Assembly (NCBI GenBank): GCA_026992635.1
Contig: JALWYU010000078.1
Span: forward strand, 1 to 45,225
DNA from: Bacteroidota bacterium
GTDB lineage: Bacteria > Bacteroidota > Bacteroidia > JAADEI01
Reading direction: 5' to 3'
Length of the DNA stretch: 45,225 nucleotides
Shown: in pieces, positions 35,244 through 45,110 of the stretch
How the letters are laid out: each line of letters opens with the position of its first letter
How positions within the stretch are numbered: the first letter of the stretch is position 1
Program-made: the position numbers and the translations under genes
The notes under the pieces: generated by a model
The model's database searches: none
What the model was told of the DNA's origin: nothing
Seen by the model: only the letters and a program-made list of their open reading frames with translations

Positions 35244-37643
35244 TTAAAAACGCACCCGATAGTAAAAAATGGGCAGAAACCCGATCTGGTACACATAGCG
35301 CAAAGGCGGATTACCGCCCGTATACGTAATCATAAACACATTTCTGTGGTTGGTCAAATTCACCAGATCCAAACCCCATTCATGTTGAACACGAACACCC
35401 AGCACACGAAGACGCAACTTCACATCCAGACGAAAATACGGCGGCAACTGAAGCGAATACGCCAGCGAGTCAATCCAGACCAGCTCACCTCGCTCAACCG
35501 TAGCCTGTGTATCAATCGGTGTATACCGCTTGTTGCCCAGCCACGTCACGCGAAGACCTATCGCGGGCAACCACATCCTCTCCTTCTTCCGACTGCGCAC
35601 AGTGGGCTCCCACACCACCACACCCTTCAACGCATACCGCCCATTGAACACCGTCGGATACCACTTCCCATCACTCGCCTGATACCGCGAATCGTACAAT
35701 GACACCGCCATAAAGCCATACACATTCTTGCCAAAGAAGTATTCGGCACCCAGATCAATACCCGTATTCACGCCACGACCACGATTCACCAGTGGACCCG
35801 GCCAAAACCGATTCAGGTCAAAGCCCTCATTCAACAAACTGTACGCAGACGGCTCCCGCTCAACCGGTACACGAAACAAATGCTGGAAATACCCCTCAGC
35901 AAACACACGCCAAACCGACCGCTGCCAACGTACACCTCCAATCACATGCCAGCTCCGATAAGGCGCAACACGCCGGTTCGGAAAAATATACCCCGTATCC
36001 GTTAACTGCCGCGCCGTGTACAAATAAAAGGGAAGCGTTTGCGTGTAAATGCCTGTGGCAAACGTAAGCGTCCACGCACTATCCACACGATAAGTAAGAC
36101 GCAACCGGGGATCCACCGCAAAATGATTGCCTGAAAGCGTAAAGAACAATGCATGTCCGCCAGCCTGAACCGTCCACCGACGCCACAACAACCCACCCAT
36201 TTCCACATATCCCTGAACCAGTCCAAAACAACCCCGAAATGCCTGGCGCACCTCAAAGCCACCCAGCCCCTCCCGATAAATGGAATCGTACAGATTGCCA
36301 AAATACAGGTCGGGTTGAATGCCCCACCGTAACCACAGATCCTTACCCACAAACCCAGCAGGATGTTTGCCCTCAGTCCATAACCCAATCCGCGAGTACG
36401 CAAACCGATAGAGCAGAAAATCCCGAAACGAATCTATCACGAACCGACCCTGCTCCACATGCCGAAATACACGAATCTGATGATTGGATTGCATCTCATA
36501 AGACACCACCAGTGTGGATTGAACCCGATGCCCCTTACGGCGCACCCATTGCCAGCCCAAACCCGAGGCACCCATTGCCGTCCGATAGTACTCATCCAGA
36601 CCATACGTTCCGTACAGATCCACATCTTCGGGATCCGTCTTCTGACTCTGCAGAATGTCTATCGCGCTGTTCCCCACAACCCCCCACCATTGCCACTTAC
36701 CACCCTTCACATTCCAGGCAAAATCCTGATAGCGCGGCACCGCATCCGTACCAATATCTATACCCAGCCAGTGAAAAATCGCCACCGTAGAATACCTGTA
36801 GCTGGCAAGCAACGACGTCCGACCACGAACTATCGGACCCTCCACCTGAACACGCATACCCAGAAAAGAAGGCTCCACCATCGCATGCCACCGGTGCAAA
36901 TCGCCGGTCCGAAACCGAAGGGCAAACACCCCCGCTACACTGTTGCCATACCGGCTGGGAAATCCCCCGGCATAAAACCAGGACGAACCCAGCATCTGCG
37001 GATCCAGCATACTGAGCGGACCGCCACGCGCACCCGGCACGCCAAAATGATTGGGATTGGGTATCGCAACCCCCTCCAGATACCACTGAACACCCAGGGG
37101 ACTGTTCCCACGAACAATCAAATCATTGGAGGCGTCGTTATTGATGATGACGCCCGGAAGAATCCCCGCCATCCGTGCTGGATCACCACGACTGCCCGCA
37201 TACCGCTCCGTCCGCTCCACAGAAAACGGATACGTACTGGCACGCGCACTGAACTCTGAATGCACTCGCGGACGAACCTGAACCGACGCCAGCGTCCGAA
37301 CCTCCGCCGCTAAGCGCACTTCAATAAACACGCCACCCGAAACCACCACACGCTCACGCACATACCGCGCATACCCGGGGGCATCCACCACTAAGCGATA
37401 CACTCCTGGACGAACGCCCGAAAACCCAAACCGACCCACCGAATCCGCAAACGTACTTGCCCGCCAGAGAACCTCTCCACCCGAACCTATCCCCTCCAGA
37501 TGAACACGCGCATACGGCACACGACTCCCATCCTCTGCAAGAACCATCCCCTCCACACGAAGGCTCCCATCATCTGCTGACAATGACGTCTGTGCCTGCG
37601 TCCAGACCAACCAGCCCTCCCCAACCAGCAACAACATAACCAT
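35244..37643 (-). CDS. TonB-dependent receptor with N-terminal carboxypeptidase-regulatory-like domain
   Basis: VEGMVLAEDGSRVPYARVHLEG...GRFGFSGVRPGVYRLVVDAPGYA, plug SRGDPARMAGILPGVIINNDASNDLIVRGNSPLGVQWYLEGVAIPNPNHFG, C-term aromatic IGFLPIFYYRVRF. Confidence 0.9.
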   Translation of the reverse strand: MVMLLLVGEGWLVWTQAQTSLSADDGSLRVEGMVLAEDGSRVPYARVHLEGIGSGGEVLWRASTFADSVGRFGFSGVRPGVYRLVVDAPGYARYVRERVVVSGGVFIEVRLAAEVRTLASVQVRPRVHSEFSARASTYPFSVERTERYAGSRGDPARMAGILPGVIINNDASNDLIVRGNSPLGVQWYLEGVAIPNPNHFGVPGARGGPLSMLDPQMLGSSWFYAGGFPSRYGNSVAGVFALRFRTGDLHRWHAMVEPSFLGMRVQVEGPIVRGRTSLLASYRYSTVAIFHWLGIDIGTDAVPRYQDFAWNVKGGKWQWWGVVGNSAIDILQSQKTDPEDVDLYGTYGLDEYYRTAMGASGLGWQWVRRKGHRVQSTLVVSYEMQSNHQIRVFRHVEQGRFVIDSFRDFLLYRFAYSRIGLWTEGKHPAGFVGKDLWLRWGIQPDLYFGNLYDSIYREGLGGFEVRQAFRGCFGLVQGYVEMGGLLWRRWTVQAGGHALFFTLSGNHFAVDPRLRLTYRVDSAWTLTFATGIYTQTLPFYLYTARQLTDTGYIFPNRRVAPYRSWHVIGGVRWQRSVWRVFAEGYFQHLFRVPVEREPSAYSLLNEGFDLNRFWPGPLVNRGRGVNTGIDLGAEYFFGKNVYGFMAVSLYDSRYQASDGKWYPTVFNGRYALKGVVVWEPTVRSRKKERMWLPAIGLRVTWLGNKRYTPIDTQATVERGELVWIDSLAYSLQLPPYFRLDVKLRLRVLGVRVQHEWGLDLVNLTNHRNVFMITYTGGNPPLRYVYQIGFLPIFYYRVRF

Positions 37644-37702
37644 CGGTATGCACCAACCCAGCCGTACACTCCAGATTTTCCACCTCTTATCCCGTACCGC
37701 AT

Positions 37703-39322
37703 CTAAGCATAAAGCCCGGAATCGCGCACTTCCCCAAATGGCTCAGGGAATTTTTCCTGGAACCTTCCAGCATTTTCTTCAAGGTAAAAACAACCGGCAT
37801 TTTCCCGACGTGCCAAGCTCCACTCCACAATTGCCCTGCCCACAACAACCCGGACATGCCAGTAGAACTCCTGGAGTGTGCACCAGGGCACTCCCTCACC
37901 ACTGCACACTTCCTGCCAGGCAGGCAACGCCTGTTCCTCCGCACGAAGCCAGGCACGCAACCAGTGTAATCCCGCCCGCGTCCGAATAATGCCTGCATGC
38001 CGCTGAAAATACGTCCGAAACCGATTCACATGCTCCACATACCAACCGTAATCTCCAGACACCCGCTCCATCTTCTGAGAGAATTCCTGGATAGAAACCG
38101 CCTGACTCGCCCGCAACATATGCAACATAGCATGGATACGCTGGGCACAACGCCTGCCCATCACCATCAACTCCAGCAACGAATTGGAAGCAAGCCGATT
38201 CGCACCATGCAACCCCGTACACGCACACTCGCCTACTGCAAACAATCCGGGACAGGTGGTCTCGCCCCACCGATCCGTCCGAATCCCTCCACAGTGATAA
38301 TGAGCAACTGGCACAACGGGTATCCACTCACGACGCGGGTCAATCCCATGTTGCCGGCACAACGCAAATACCTGGGGAAAGCGCGTCCAATCCCTGATGC
38401 CCGTGGCATCCAGCCAGACATGCTCACTGCCCGTCCGAAGCAACTCGCGAAATATCGCACGCGACACCACATCACGTGGCGCCAGATCTCCCTGCTCATG
38501 ATACCGGTGCATAAAAGGTTTGCCCGTCCGATCCAGCAGACGGGCACCCGACCCACGGAGCGCCTCCGTAACCAGCGGCTGAAACCGCGCATCCGGTACA
38601 TACAAGCCTGTCGGATGAAACTGAACAAACTCCAGGTCGCGCAGTCGTGCCCCAGCCTGCATCGCCAAGAACAAGCCCGAACCAATCGCCTCCGGCGGAT
38701 TGGACGTATACCGGTACAGCGCACCGATCCCGCCCGTGGCAAGCACAACCACAGGCACCACCAGCCGAACTAAAGTCCCCTCATCCTGATGCACTAAGTC
38801 ACACGCCCATCCCTGACGAGTACGGCGCAACCGAAGGACTTCCCAACCACGCCACCACCAGACCCGATCACGAACCTGCTCCAGCTGATCATATAAAAAG
38901 GTAAGGAGATCCCGACCCGTATGATCCCGAATGTGCACGATTCGCCGCCGACGATGACCACCTTCCAAGCCCAGCTCAAAATGCCCGGATACGTCCCGGT
39001 CAAAGTGAAGACCCCGACACGTCAGCCAGCCCAACACAGTAGGTCCCTCCCGAACAATCTCTTCCACAATCTGCACATCACACAATCCATCCCCTGCAAT
39101 AAGCGTATCGGCAATGTGAAAATCAGGGTTGTCCCGGGCATCCACGACCACAGCAATCCCCCCCTGCGCATAATACGTATTGGTGGTTCGCGGGTCCTGA
39201 CGTGCCACCAAGTGCACGCCAATGCCCTGCTCCGCTAAGAGCAATGCCACTAACGCCCCTGCCCCGCCACCACCAATCACCACAACGTGCGCTTCCCGAC
39301 TCCCTCTCCTTTGCACGCTCAT
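37703..39322 (-). CDS. nadB: L-aspartate oxidase NadB
   Basis: HVVVIGGGGAGALVALLLAEQGIGVHLVAR, TYYAQGGIAVV, LGLEGGHRRRRIVHIRDHTGRDLL, PTGLYVPDARFQPLVTEALRGSGARL, PVAHYHCGGIRTDRWGETTCPGLFAVGECACTGLHGANRLASNSLLE. Confidence 0.96.
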   Translation of the reverse strand: MSVQRRGSREAHVVVIGGGGAGALVALLLAEQGIGVHLVARQDPRTTNTYYAQGGIAVVVDARDNPDFHIADTLIAGDGLCDVQIVEEIVREGPTVLGWLTCRGLHFDRDVSGHFELGLEGGHRRRRIVHIRDHTGRDLLTFLYDQLEQVRDRVWWWRGWEVLRLRRTRQGWACDLVHQDEGTLVRLVVPVVVLATGGIGALYRYTSNPPEAIGSGLFLAMQAGARLRDLEFVQFHPTGLYVPDARFQPLVTEALRGSGARLLDRTGKPFMHRYHEQGDLAPRDVVSRAIFRELLRTGSEHVWLDATGIRDWTRFPQVFALCRQHGIDPRREWIPVVPVAHYHCGGIRTDRWGETTCPGLFAVGECACTGLHGANRLASNSLLELMVMGRRCAQRIHAMLHMLRASQAVSIQEFSQKMERVSGDYGWYVEHVNRFRTYFQRHAGIIRTRAGLHWLRAWLRAEEQALPAWQEVCSGEGVPWCTLQEFYWHVRVVVGRAIVEWSLARRENAGCFYLEENAGRFQEKFPEPFGEVRDSGLYA

Positions 39323-39326
39323 GGGT

Positions 39327-40403
39327 TTACTGGGCAGTGGTCCATGCCAGCATCCGCTCTAAGGGACGACGCGCACGCCACAACAATTCCTCATCAATCA
39401 CAATCTCGGGTTCTTCCCGCACCAGCGTCCAGTACAGCTTCTCCAGCGTGTTCATCTTCATGTAAGGGCATTGCTGACAGGCGACACACCCCGTAATCGG
39501 CGGCACCAGAATGAATTCCTTGTGGGGCGCCGCCCGCTTCATCTGATGCAGAATCCCTTCTTCCGTACCCACAATGTAAACAGGTGCCTCGTCCGTCTGC
39601 ACAAACCGGAGTAACGCACTGGTAGAACCCACAAAATCCGCCACCTCAATCAAATGCTCATTGCATTCGGGATGGACAATCACCTTGGAGCCCGGATACC
39701 GGCGCTTCAACGCCAGTACTTCATCCGCCTGAAACTCCTCATGCACAATGCATCGTCCCTTCCAGATTTCCATTCGCCGCCTGCCAGAAACCCGCTGCAA
39801 AAACCGACCTAAGTGCTCATCGGGCGCAAACAGCAACATCTTATCTTCCGGAACCTTCTGAATCAACTTGAGCGCATTGGACGAAGTGCACACAATATCA
39901 CTCATCGCTTTGATTTCCACCGACGAGTTGATGTACACCATCACAAAACGTTCCGAAGGATCATACCGGTCTATCCACCGGCGAAACGCTGCGGGCGGAC
40001 ACGCCTCCACTAAGGAACAACCTGCATACCGATCGGGAATCAACACCTTCCGCGTCGGATTCAAAATCTTCGCCGTTTCCGCCATGAACACCACACCACA
40101 CAGGACAATAATTTCCGCCTGACTGCGATGGGCATATTGCGCCAGCGCTAAACTATCCCCTACAAAATCAGCCAGATCCTGAATGGCGGGCTCCTGATAA
40201 AAATGCGCCAGAATCACCGCATTCTTCTTACGGCGCAACGCATCAATCGCTTCCATTAATGCTTCCCGCGAAGCAAACGGCACTTCCTCCGAATGCACAC
40301 CCTCACGACGCCCATCCATAACCAGCGCCTCCCCACCCCTGTTCTCTTCCACCACCCCACCAGAAGGAACTTCCTCTACAGGATGAAGCGTTCCTTCACC
40401 CAT
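39327..40403 (-). CDS. nadA: Quinolinate synthase NadA
   Basis: AVILAHFYQEPAIQDLADFVGDSLALAQYA, VLCGVVFMAETAKILNPTRKVLIPDRYAGCSLVEACP, VYINSSVEIKAMSDIVCTSSNALK, VHPECNEHLIEVADFVGSTSALL, CVACQQCPYMKMNTLEKLY. First ATG at 40403; the true start may be further in. Confidence 0.96.
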   Translation of the reverse strand: MGEGTLHPVEEVPSGGVVEENRGGEALVMDGRREGVHSEEVPFASREALMEAIDALRRKKNAVILAHFYQEPAIQDLADFVGDSLALAQYAHRSQAEIIVLCGVVFMAETAKILNPTRKVLIPDRYAGCSLVEACPPAAFRRWIDRYDPSERFVMVYINSSVEIKAMSDIVCTSSNALKLIQKVPEDKMLLFAPDEHLGRFLQRVSGRRRMEIWKGRCIVHEEFQADEVLALKRRYPGSKVIVHPECNEHLIEVADFVGSTSALLRFVQTDEAPVYIVGTEEGILHQMKRAAPHKEFILVPPITGCVACQQCPYMKMNTLEKLYWTLVREEPEIVIDEELLWRARRPLERMLAWTTAQ

Positions 40404-42093
40404 GAGCAAAATGTTTCACAGGATAGGCTTCTCGTTGACCCCAACCCCCAAAGTGCAACGTGGACAAACCGGGCAAAATTGTTCCATACCCTGTGGTGGC
40501 GCGCCCAGGCAATTGCTTCCGGTTTTTCTGGTTGGGCTCACGCTCCTCACTGGCTGCGCACAAATTACCCCACCTGGTGGCGGACCCATTGACCAGACCC
40601 CACCTACAATCATCCAGGTCCTGCCTCCGTGCAATTCGGCGGTTCCTACCCAAATCCGACTGCGCTTCTCGGAACCCATCCAGATTCGTCCTGCCCATCC
40701 GCCTTTCTTTACACCTGCCCTCCCCTACTCCCTAACCATTTTTCGCAAAGAGATGTTCCTGACACTCCATTCAGACACATTGGCAGGGCACCGACGCCCT
40801 TCCTTCCTGATGTTAACGCTGAAGGGTTCCGTTGTTGACGCCACTGAAGGCAACCCCCTCCCCTTCTGGACCTGTCTGTGGGCAGACTCCTCCGTCGTAC
40901 TGGAAACCCTCTTTGTACAGATTCGTCCTTTTCCCAGGTCAGGAAGTATGGCATCTTCCCGGAAGCGGACGCCCGACGTTTTCCTCCAGCTGGTAGATTC
41001 CCTGGATTCGCTGGTCTTCCTCCTGCCATCTACCTCTATTTCTGAGCCACAGATTATTGTAGCACCTCGCCAAACCAGACAAACCCCGTTCGCATGGATA
41101 GACCGCATACCCAACCAGCGGTACGACCCATCAGAACCCGCCGGCATTCCATGTACCCCCAGCGACACACTCTTCATTCCCGTCGCAGAAATTCCCCGAT
41201 GGCAAATCCAGATCATGCATCACATCATCTTCCCCGCGACAAAACAAGACCAGACCATCCTCTTCCATCAAATTGCCGGATGGGTTTCTATTCCTCCTGC
41301 CTGGCAACTGAAAGCGTTTTTGCCAGTTCTGAGCGTGGACACCCTCACCCTTCTCCGTTTTGGCGACACCCTCTACTTCTGGATACACACTTCAGAGCTC
41401 GCGCAGGTGGTGGACTCCCTCGTGCTTCGCATTCGCGGGCACACCCAGCCCAACACCAGAATCCACAACCCCTCCCGCTTTTCCGATACCACTTTCACAT
41501 GGACCATTCCCCTGCCAAAACCAGACACTGTTCACAACCTGTGCACATCGTGGTGGAGCGCACCTCCACATTCCAGCACGTACGCACTCTGTCAAACCTG
41601 CTTTCCAGATACCTTCTGGCTTCACTATGCCGATTCTGTCCCACAAATCCTGATACGTACTGCATGGACACTGCCCTCTTCATGTTTATACCGGGCAGAA
41701 AGCCTTTCTTCTCCATCTCACTCAGGACAGACGACCCTTGTCGTCGCTTCTGCTTCTTCCGGACCGCTTTCCCCCACTGCCTGTGCCGCGCTTTTTGTTC
41801 ATGTAACTGCGAAGGACGCACCCTGGTGGTATACTCTGCGCTGTGGAAGGATGGTGTTTCGGGGCGCTATCGCCACGACCACCGACACAACTTTGCACTT
41901 TCCCTGTATCCCTGCGGGGACGTGCACCTGGGAAGCAGGCATAGACTGGTATGGGGACGGAGGCTATTCACGCCCTTCGTTTACACGGTGTGGGGAGCCA
42001 CCGCCTGTCCGCCGGACCTTCCGCGTGTTTCCCGGATGGATCCATCATGAGCGCATCGCCCTATCCACCACACCCCAACCCCCAGCTCAATGA
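40402..42093 (+). CDS. Lipoprotein with bacterial Ig-like (Big_5-type) domain
   Basis: Lipobox LLPVFLVGLTLLTGCAQITPPGGGPIDQTPPTIIQVLPPCNSAVPTQIRLRFSEPIQI, typical of Bacteroidota Ig-like lipoproteins. Start uncertain (first ATG overlaps the nadA ATG; alternative GTG near 40453). Confidence 0.75.
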   Translation: MSKMFHRIGFSLTPTPKVQRGQTGQNCSIPCGGAPRQLLPVFLVGLTLLTGCAQITPPGGGPIDQTPPTIIQVLPPCNSAVPTQIRLRFSEPIQIRPAHPPFFTPALPYSLTIFRKEMFLTLHSDTLAGHRRPSFLMLTLKGSVVDATEGNPLPFWTCLWADSSVVLETLFVQIRPFPRSGSMASSRKRTPDVFLQLVDSLDSLVFLLPSTSISEPQIIVAPRQTRQTPFAWIDRIPNQRYDPSEPAGIPCTPSDTLFIPVAEIPRWQIQIMHHIIFPATKQDQTILFHQIAGWVSIPPAWQLKAFLPVLSVDTLTLLRFGDTLYFWIHTSELAQVVDSLVLRIRGHTQPNTRIHNPSRFSDTTFTWTIPLPKPDTVHNLCTSWWSAPPHSSTYALCQTCFPDTFWLHYADSVPQILIRTAWTLPSSCLYRAESLSSPSHSGQTTLVVASASSGPLSPTACAALFVHVTAKDAPWWYTLRCGRMVFRGAIATTTDTTLHFPCIPAGTCTWEAGIDWYGDGGYSRPSFTRCGEPPPVRRTFRVFPGWIHHERIALSTTPQPPAQ

Positions 42094-42209
42094 AAACAAC
42101 TCGCTTTAAACAAGCAATTTAAGACAAACACCAAAAATTTGAACCCGGTTTGGAACGAAATTTGCATAATCCCCGTTCATGAAGAGCAAACCGACAAAAT
42201 CCCGGAACC

Positions 42210-42923
42210 ATGCAAATGGTCAACCTTCTCAAACGGGCTGGATTCACCGCGCTGGTCTTCATGCTGGGTACTGCACTTCTCCAGACCGACTACTTCTACG
42301 CACAGAGCGTAACCCAGGCAAGCCGCAAGAAAGCCGAGAAGAGCTGCCGGTACAAATCCGCGAAGAAACAAGCCAAACGACTCCGGAAACAGGGCTGGCA
42401 GGAAGTGCCTGGCGACCAACCCCTCGTGGACCAGCTCCACGAACGTTGCGTCAAATCACGCATGACCGACGAAAAGGGCATGAACCTCTACATCTTCGCC
42501 ACAGGTAACGCCGTTGCCGAACAACAGGCGGTCGCCATCCGACACGCCATCCACGCGGCAAAGGTCCAGCTGGCGCAAACCGTGCAGGGGCGCATCGTGG
42601 GGATCGTCAAGGACATGCAGGCAAACCAGCAACTGGACCAGAAAACCGCTGTCTCCATCAATGAAATGCTCAGTGCCACACGGGATATCCTCGTTCAACG
42701 GCTCGGGTACACCGAACCCGTCATCAAGATGATCCGTTACCTGCCCGACAACAACGTGGAAGCCCAGGTCATCATCGCTTACAACATCCGGAACGCAATG
42801 GAAATCACGCGCCAGCTCATGCGCGAAGAGCTGCGCAAGCGCTTGGAGAAAACCGAAGAGGAAGTAGACCGGCTCCTCAACCGGATTCTGGGTCCTGCCG
42901 AAGAGCAGCTCCGTGCTCAGTAA
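42210..42923 (+). CDS. Exported conserved protein of unknown function (Bacteroidota-type)
   Basis: Signal peptide MQMVNLLKRAGFTALVFMLGTALLQTDYFYAQS; KKQAKRLRKQGWQEVPGDQPLVDQLHERCVKSRMTDEKGMNLYIFATG; helical C-terminus. Confidence 0.65.
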   Translation: MQMVNLLKRAGFTALVFMLGTALLQTDYFYAQSVTQASRKKAEKSCRYKSAKKQAKRLRKQGWQEVPGDQPLVDQLHERCVKSRMTDEKGMNLYIFATGNAVAEQQAVAIRHAIHAAKVQLAQTVQGRIVGIVKDMQANQQLDQKTAVSINEMLSATRDILVQRLGYTEPVIKMIRYLPDNNVEAQVIIAYNIRNAMEITRQLMREELRKRLEKTEEEVDRLLNRILGPAEEQLRAQ

Positions 42924-42999
42924 TAAATCCAACCTGCCAACCCAGCCAATGCAAATTGGCACGAGAACGTCTACAGGAGGCACACAGAACGACGACCCG

Positions 43000-43015
43000 G
43001 TTTCCCGCCGGAAAC
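43000..43015. other. Stem-loop in leader of the glycosyltransferase gene (GTTTCC-CGCC-GGAAAC)
   Basis: Perfect 6-bp inverted repeat with 4-nt loop; one of several stem-loops in 42945-43120. Confidence 0.35.
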
Positions 43016-43175
43016 TTATCCTGACTGCTCATTCCCCAGTACACAACACCTGTGCCAAAAAGGTGCGGGTGCGGGTGGGGCTCGGGGAGGGGGCTCCCCT
43101 TTCCAACTATCCCTCGGACACACACATTAATGCACCGTGTAAAAGCCAGGTAGTGAGATTGGGGCTGTTCATCCA

Positions 43176-44888
43176 ATGACAAAGTCCGCCACAACGCACC
43201 ACAGTCCGCAAGATCAACTCCGGCACACCACTACGGCAACCCCTGATCTTCCCGACCCCGCCCAGTCCCAATCACCGCAACATACTGCACACCTTTCGCA
43301 CGCTGTCCAGACCGCAGTGAACTATCTGCGGTGGCGCCTCCGAAAAACCGCAACCTCCGTCCTCACAGCTTTGCTCAACACTCTGCCAGGTCAACGACAC
43401 CGAACACGCATCCTCCCCAATGTCCGCTATCCCGATCCACTGGTTTCTGTGATCATCCCCTGCTACAATTACGGAGCATATCTCTGGGAAGCCATCCAGT
43501 CCATCCAGGCACAAACCCTCAAAAGCGTGGAAATCATCATTGTGGACGACGAATCCACCGACCCCCATACGCGCAACATTCTGAACGATATTGAACGGAA
43601 CCATCCCGATCTTCTGGTGATCCGCCAGTCCAACCGCGGGGTCGCTGCCGCCCGGAACCTGGGTATCCGATATGCCCATGGTAAGTACATCTGTTGCTTA
43701 GATGCGGACGACCGGCTCCTGCCCACCTACTTAGAAAAAGCCGTGATGGTCCTGGAAAGCGATCCTTCTATTGGATTTGTCTATGGATGGGTTCGGATGT
43801 TTGGTGCAGAAGAAGGGTTTTGGCAAGTGCCACCCTTTGATTTCTTTCAGGTGCTCAACACCCGGTACAACTACGTGCCCACAACGGCAGTGTTCCGCCG
43901 GTGTGCCTGGCAACAGGTTGGAGGCTACGACGAAACCTTTCGCCAGGGCTACGAAGACTGGGAATTCTGGCTGCGCTTAACGCGAAAAGGATGGCGGGGC
44001 TTCCTCATCCCCGAAGTATTCATGGAATACCGCCAGCACACAGGTACTTCCCTTAACAAACGCGCAATGCAAAAACACCAGATGCTCATCCAGCAAATCC
44101 GACGCAAACACCCGCCTTTCCGCCTGAAATGGACTGCCCTCCGCTGGACATGCCACTACCAGTGGTTTCGCTATCGGTATGACCGCCCGTGGCACAACCT
44201 GACTGCCGATCGCTTCCATCCCATCCCCTCACCGCACACTTCCTCCTCTACTACTGATCGGAACCGGCGCCTGCTCCTTGTGGTCAATACGTGGTCAGAG
44301 AAAGCAGCACTTCCTCCCCCGATTCACGATTGGCTACACCAGCAGAGACACGCTTCCACTTCCACAGAACTCTTTGTGGTTACAGGTCAGACAACCAAAG
44401 ATTTGCTTCGGACTGGCTTCACTCCTCCGTCCGCCAATACCTTCCCTGGCAAAATTTACCATCTCCTTGCTTATCAGGGATATGAATCCACCTTCAAACC
44501 AGTGGACCTGCTAATCCGCTTCATAGCAATACACCGCATCACACACCTGATCCTGCTGGACAACTCCCCTTTTCTGACCGGCGTTCCCCATCTTCGGGAA
44601 CACTTTCCTCACCTGCCCATTGCAGTGGTTGCATCTCCACATCCTTCTCAAAATAAAGAACTTGCCGCAATTGTTCCGTGGCTATCACTGATCCTTACGC
44701 CCAACCCTGAAACGGCAACCCACCTGCACGAAAACCTTGACATCCCCCCCGACAAAATCCAGCAGCTCACACCGGCAACTCTTCAGTACCTGCTAACCCT
44801 TGCAAGTGGTTGCGCCAGAGAAAGGTTGGTTGACGAGCCGCCAGAGCCACAAGACACGGGAGTACAGGTCGGATATAGTGTGAGATAG
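43176..44888 (+). CDS. Glycosyltransferase: GT2-type N-terminal domain plus partial GT-B-like C-terminal region
   Basis: VSVIIPCYNYGAYLWEAIQSIQAQTLKSVEIIIVDDESTDPHTRNIL, ICCLDADDRLLPTYLEKAV, GYDETFRQGYEDWEFWLRLTRKGW. Second region RRLLLVVNTWSEKAALPPPIHDWL...LILTPNPETATHLHENLDIPPDKIQQLT resembles a GT4 N-terminal half and ends abruptly. Confidence 0.85.
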   Translation: MTKSATTHHSPQDQLRHTTTATPDLPDPAQSQSPQHTAHLSHAVQTAVNYLRWRLRKTATSVLTALLNTLPGQRHRTRILPNVRYPDPLVSVIIPCYNYGAYLWEAIQSIQAQTLKSVEIIIVDDESTDPHTRNILNDIERNHPDLLVIRQSNRGVAAARNLGIRYAHGKYICCLDADDRLLPTYLEKAVMVLESDPSIGFVYGWVRMFGAEEGFWQVPPFDFFQVLNTRYNYVPTTAVFRRCAWQQVGGYDETFRQGYEDWEFWLRLTRKGWRGFLIPEVFMEYRQHTGTSLNKRAMQKHQMLIQQIRRKHPPFRLKWTALRWTCHYQWFRYRYDRPWHNLTADRFHPIPSPHTSSSTTDRNRRLLLVVNTWSEKAALPPPIHDWLHQQRHASTSTELFVVTGQTTKDLLRTGFTPPSANTFPGKIYHLLAYQGYESTFKPVDLLIRFIAIHRITHLILLDNSPFLTGVPHLREHFPHLPIAVVASPHPSQNKELAAIVPWLSLILTPNPETATHLHENLDIPPDKIQQLTPATLQYLLTLASGCARERLVDEPPEPQDTGVQVGYSVR

Positions 44889-45110
44889 AAGACGGGAGGT
44901 TAAGAGTTGGGTTAGGGCGGGGGCGGGGCGAAGCGGACGGGCAAGGCAAAGCAGACGAGCCAACAGGACACAAACAGCAGGTGAACAGCTGGGTCGCGCT
45001 TAGACTGGAGGCGAGATTAGGCGGGACAAGCAGTGGTTGAGTGGACGGAGCGGAATAGGCAGGCATTGGTTGGGGGTTGGGCTGAAGTGGGCTGGAGTGA
45101 GAGCAGGGTG

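Noticed and set aside
37997-38773. 258-aa + ORF antisense to nadB
   Set aside because: NadB is unambiguous on the minus strand; antisense ORF has shadow-frame composition.
40725-41216. 163-aa minus-strand ORF
   Set aside because: Antisense to the Ig-like lipoprotein, no recognisable family or plausible start context.
41094-42050. 318-aa + ORF within the Ig-like lipoprotein gene
   Set aside because: Alternate frame of 40402..42093; R/H/P/S-rich, no domain. The lipoprotein frame has a lipobox and conserved N-terminal motif.
42135-42175. Possible Bacteroidota promoter (TTGAAC...CATAAT) upstream of 42210 gene
   Set aside because: Spacing (~20 nt) and -7 element do not clearly match the TTTG/TAnnTTTG consensus; too weak to call.
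42990-43030. Cobalamin-riboswitch-like string (minus strand AGTCAGGATAAGTTTCCGG)
   Set aside because: Lacks the conserved B12-box core and other helices; resemblance judged coincidental without an Infernal hit.
44767-45066. 99-aa minus-strand ORF in the G-rich tail (MPAYSAPSTQPLLVPP...)
   Set aside because: Low-complexity P/S/L translation of a G-rich region; no domain. Cannot be supported as a gene.
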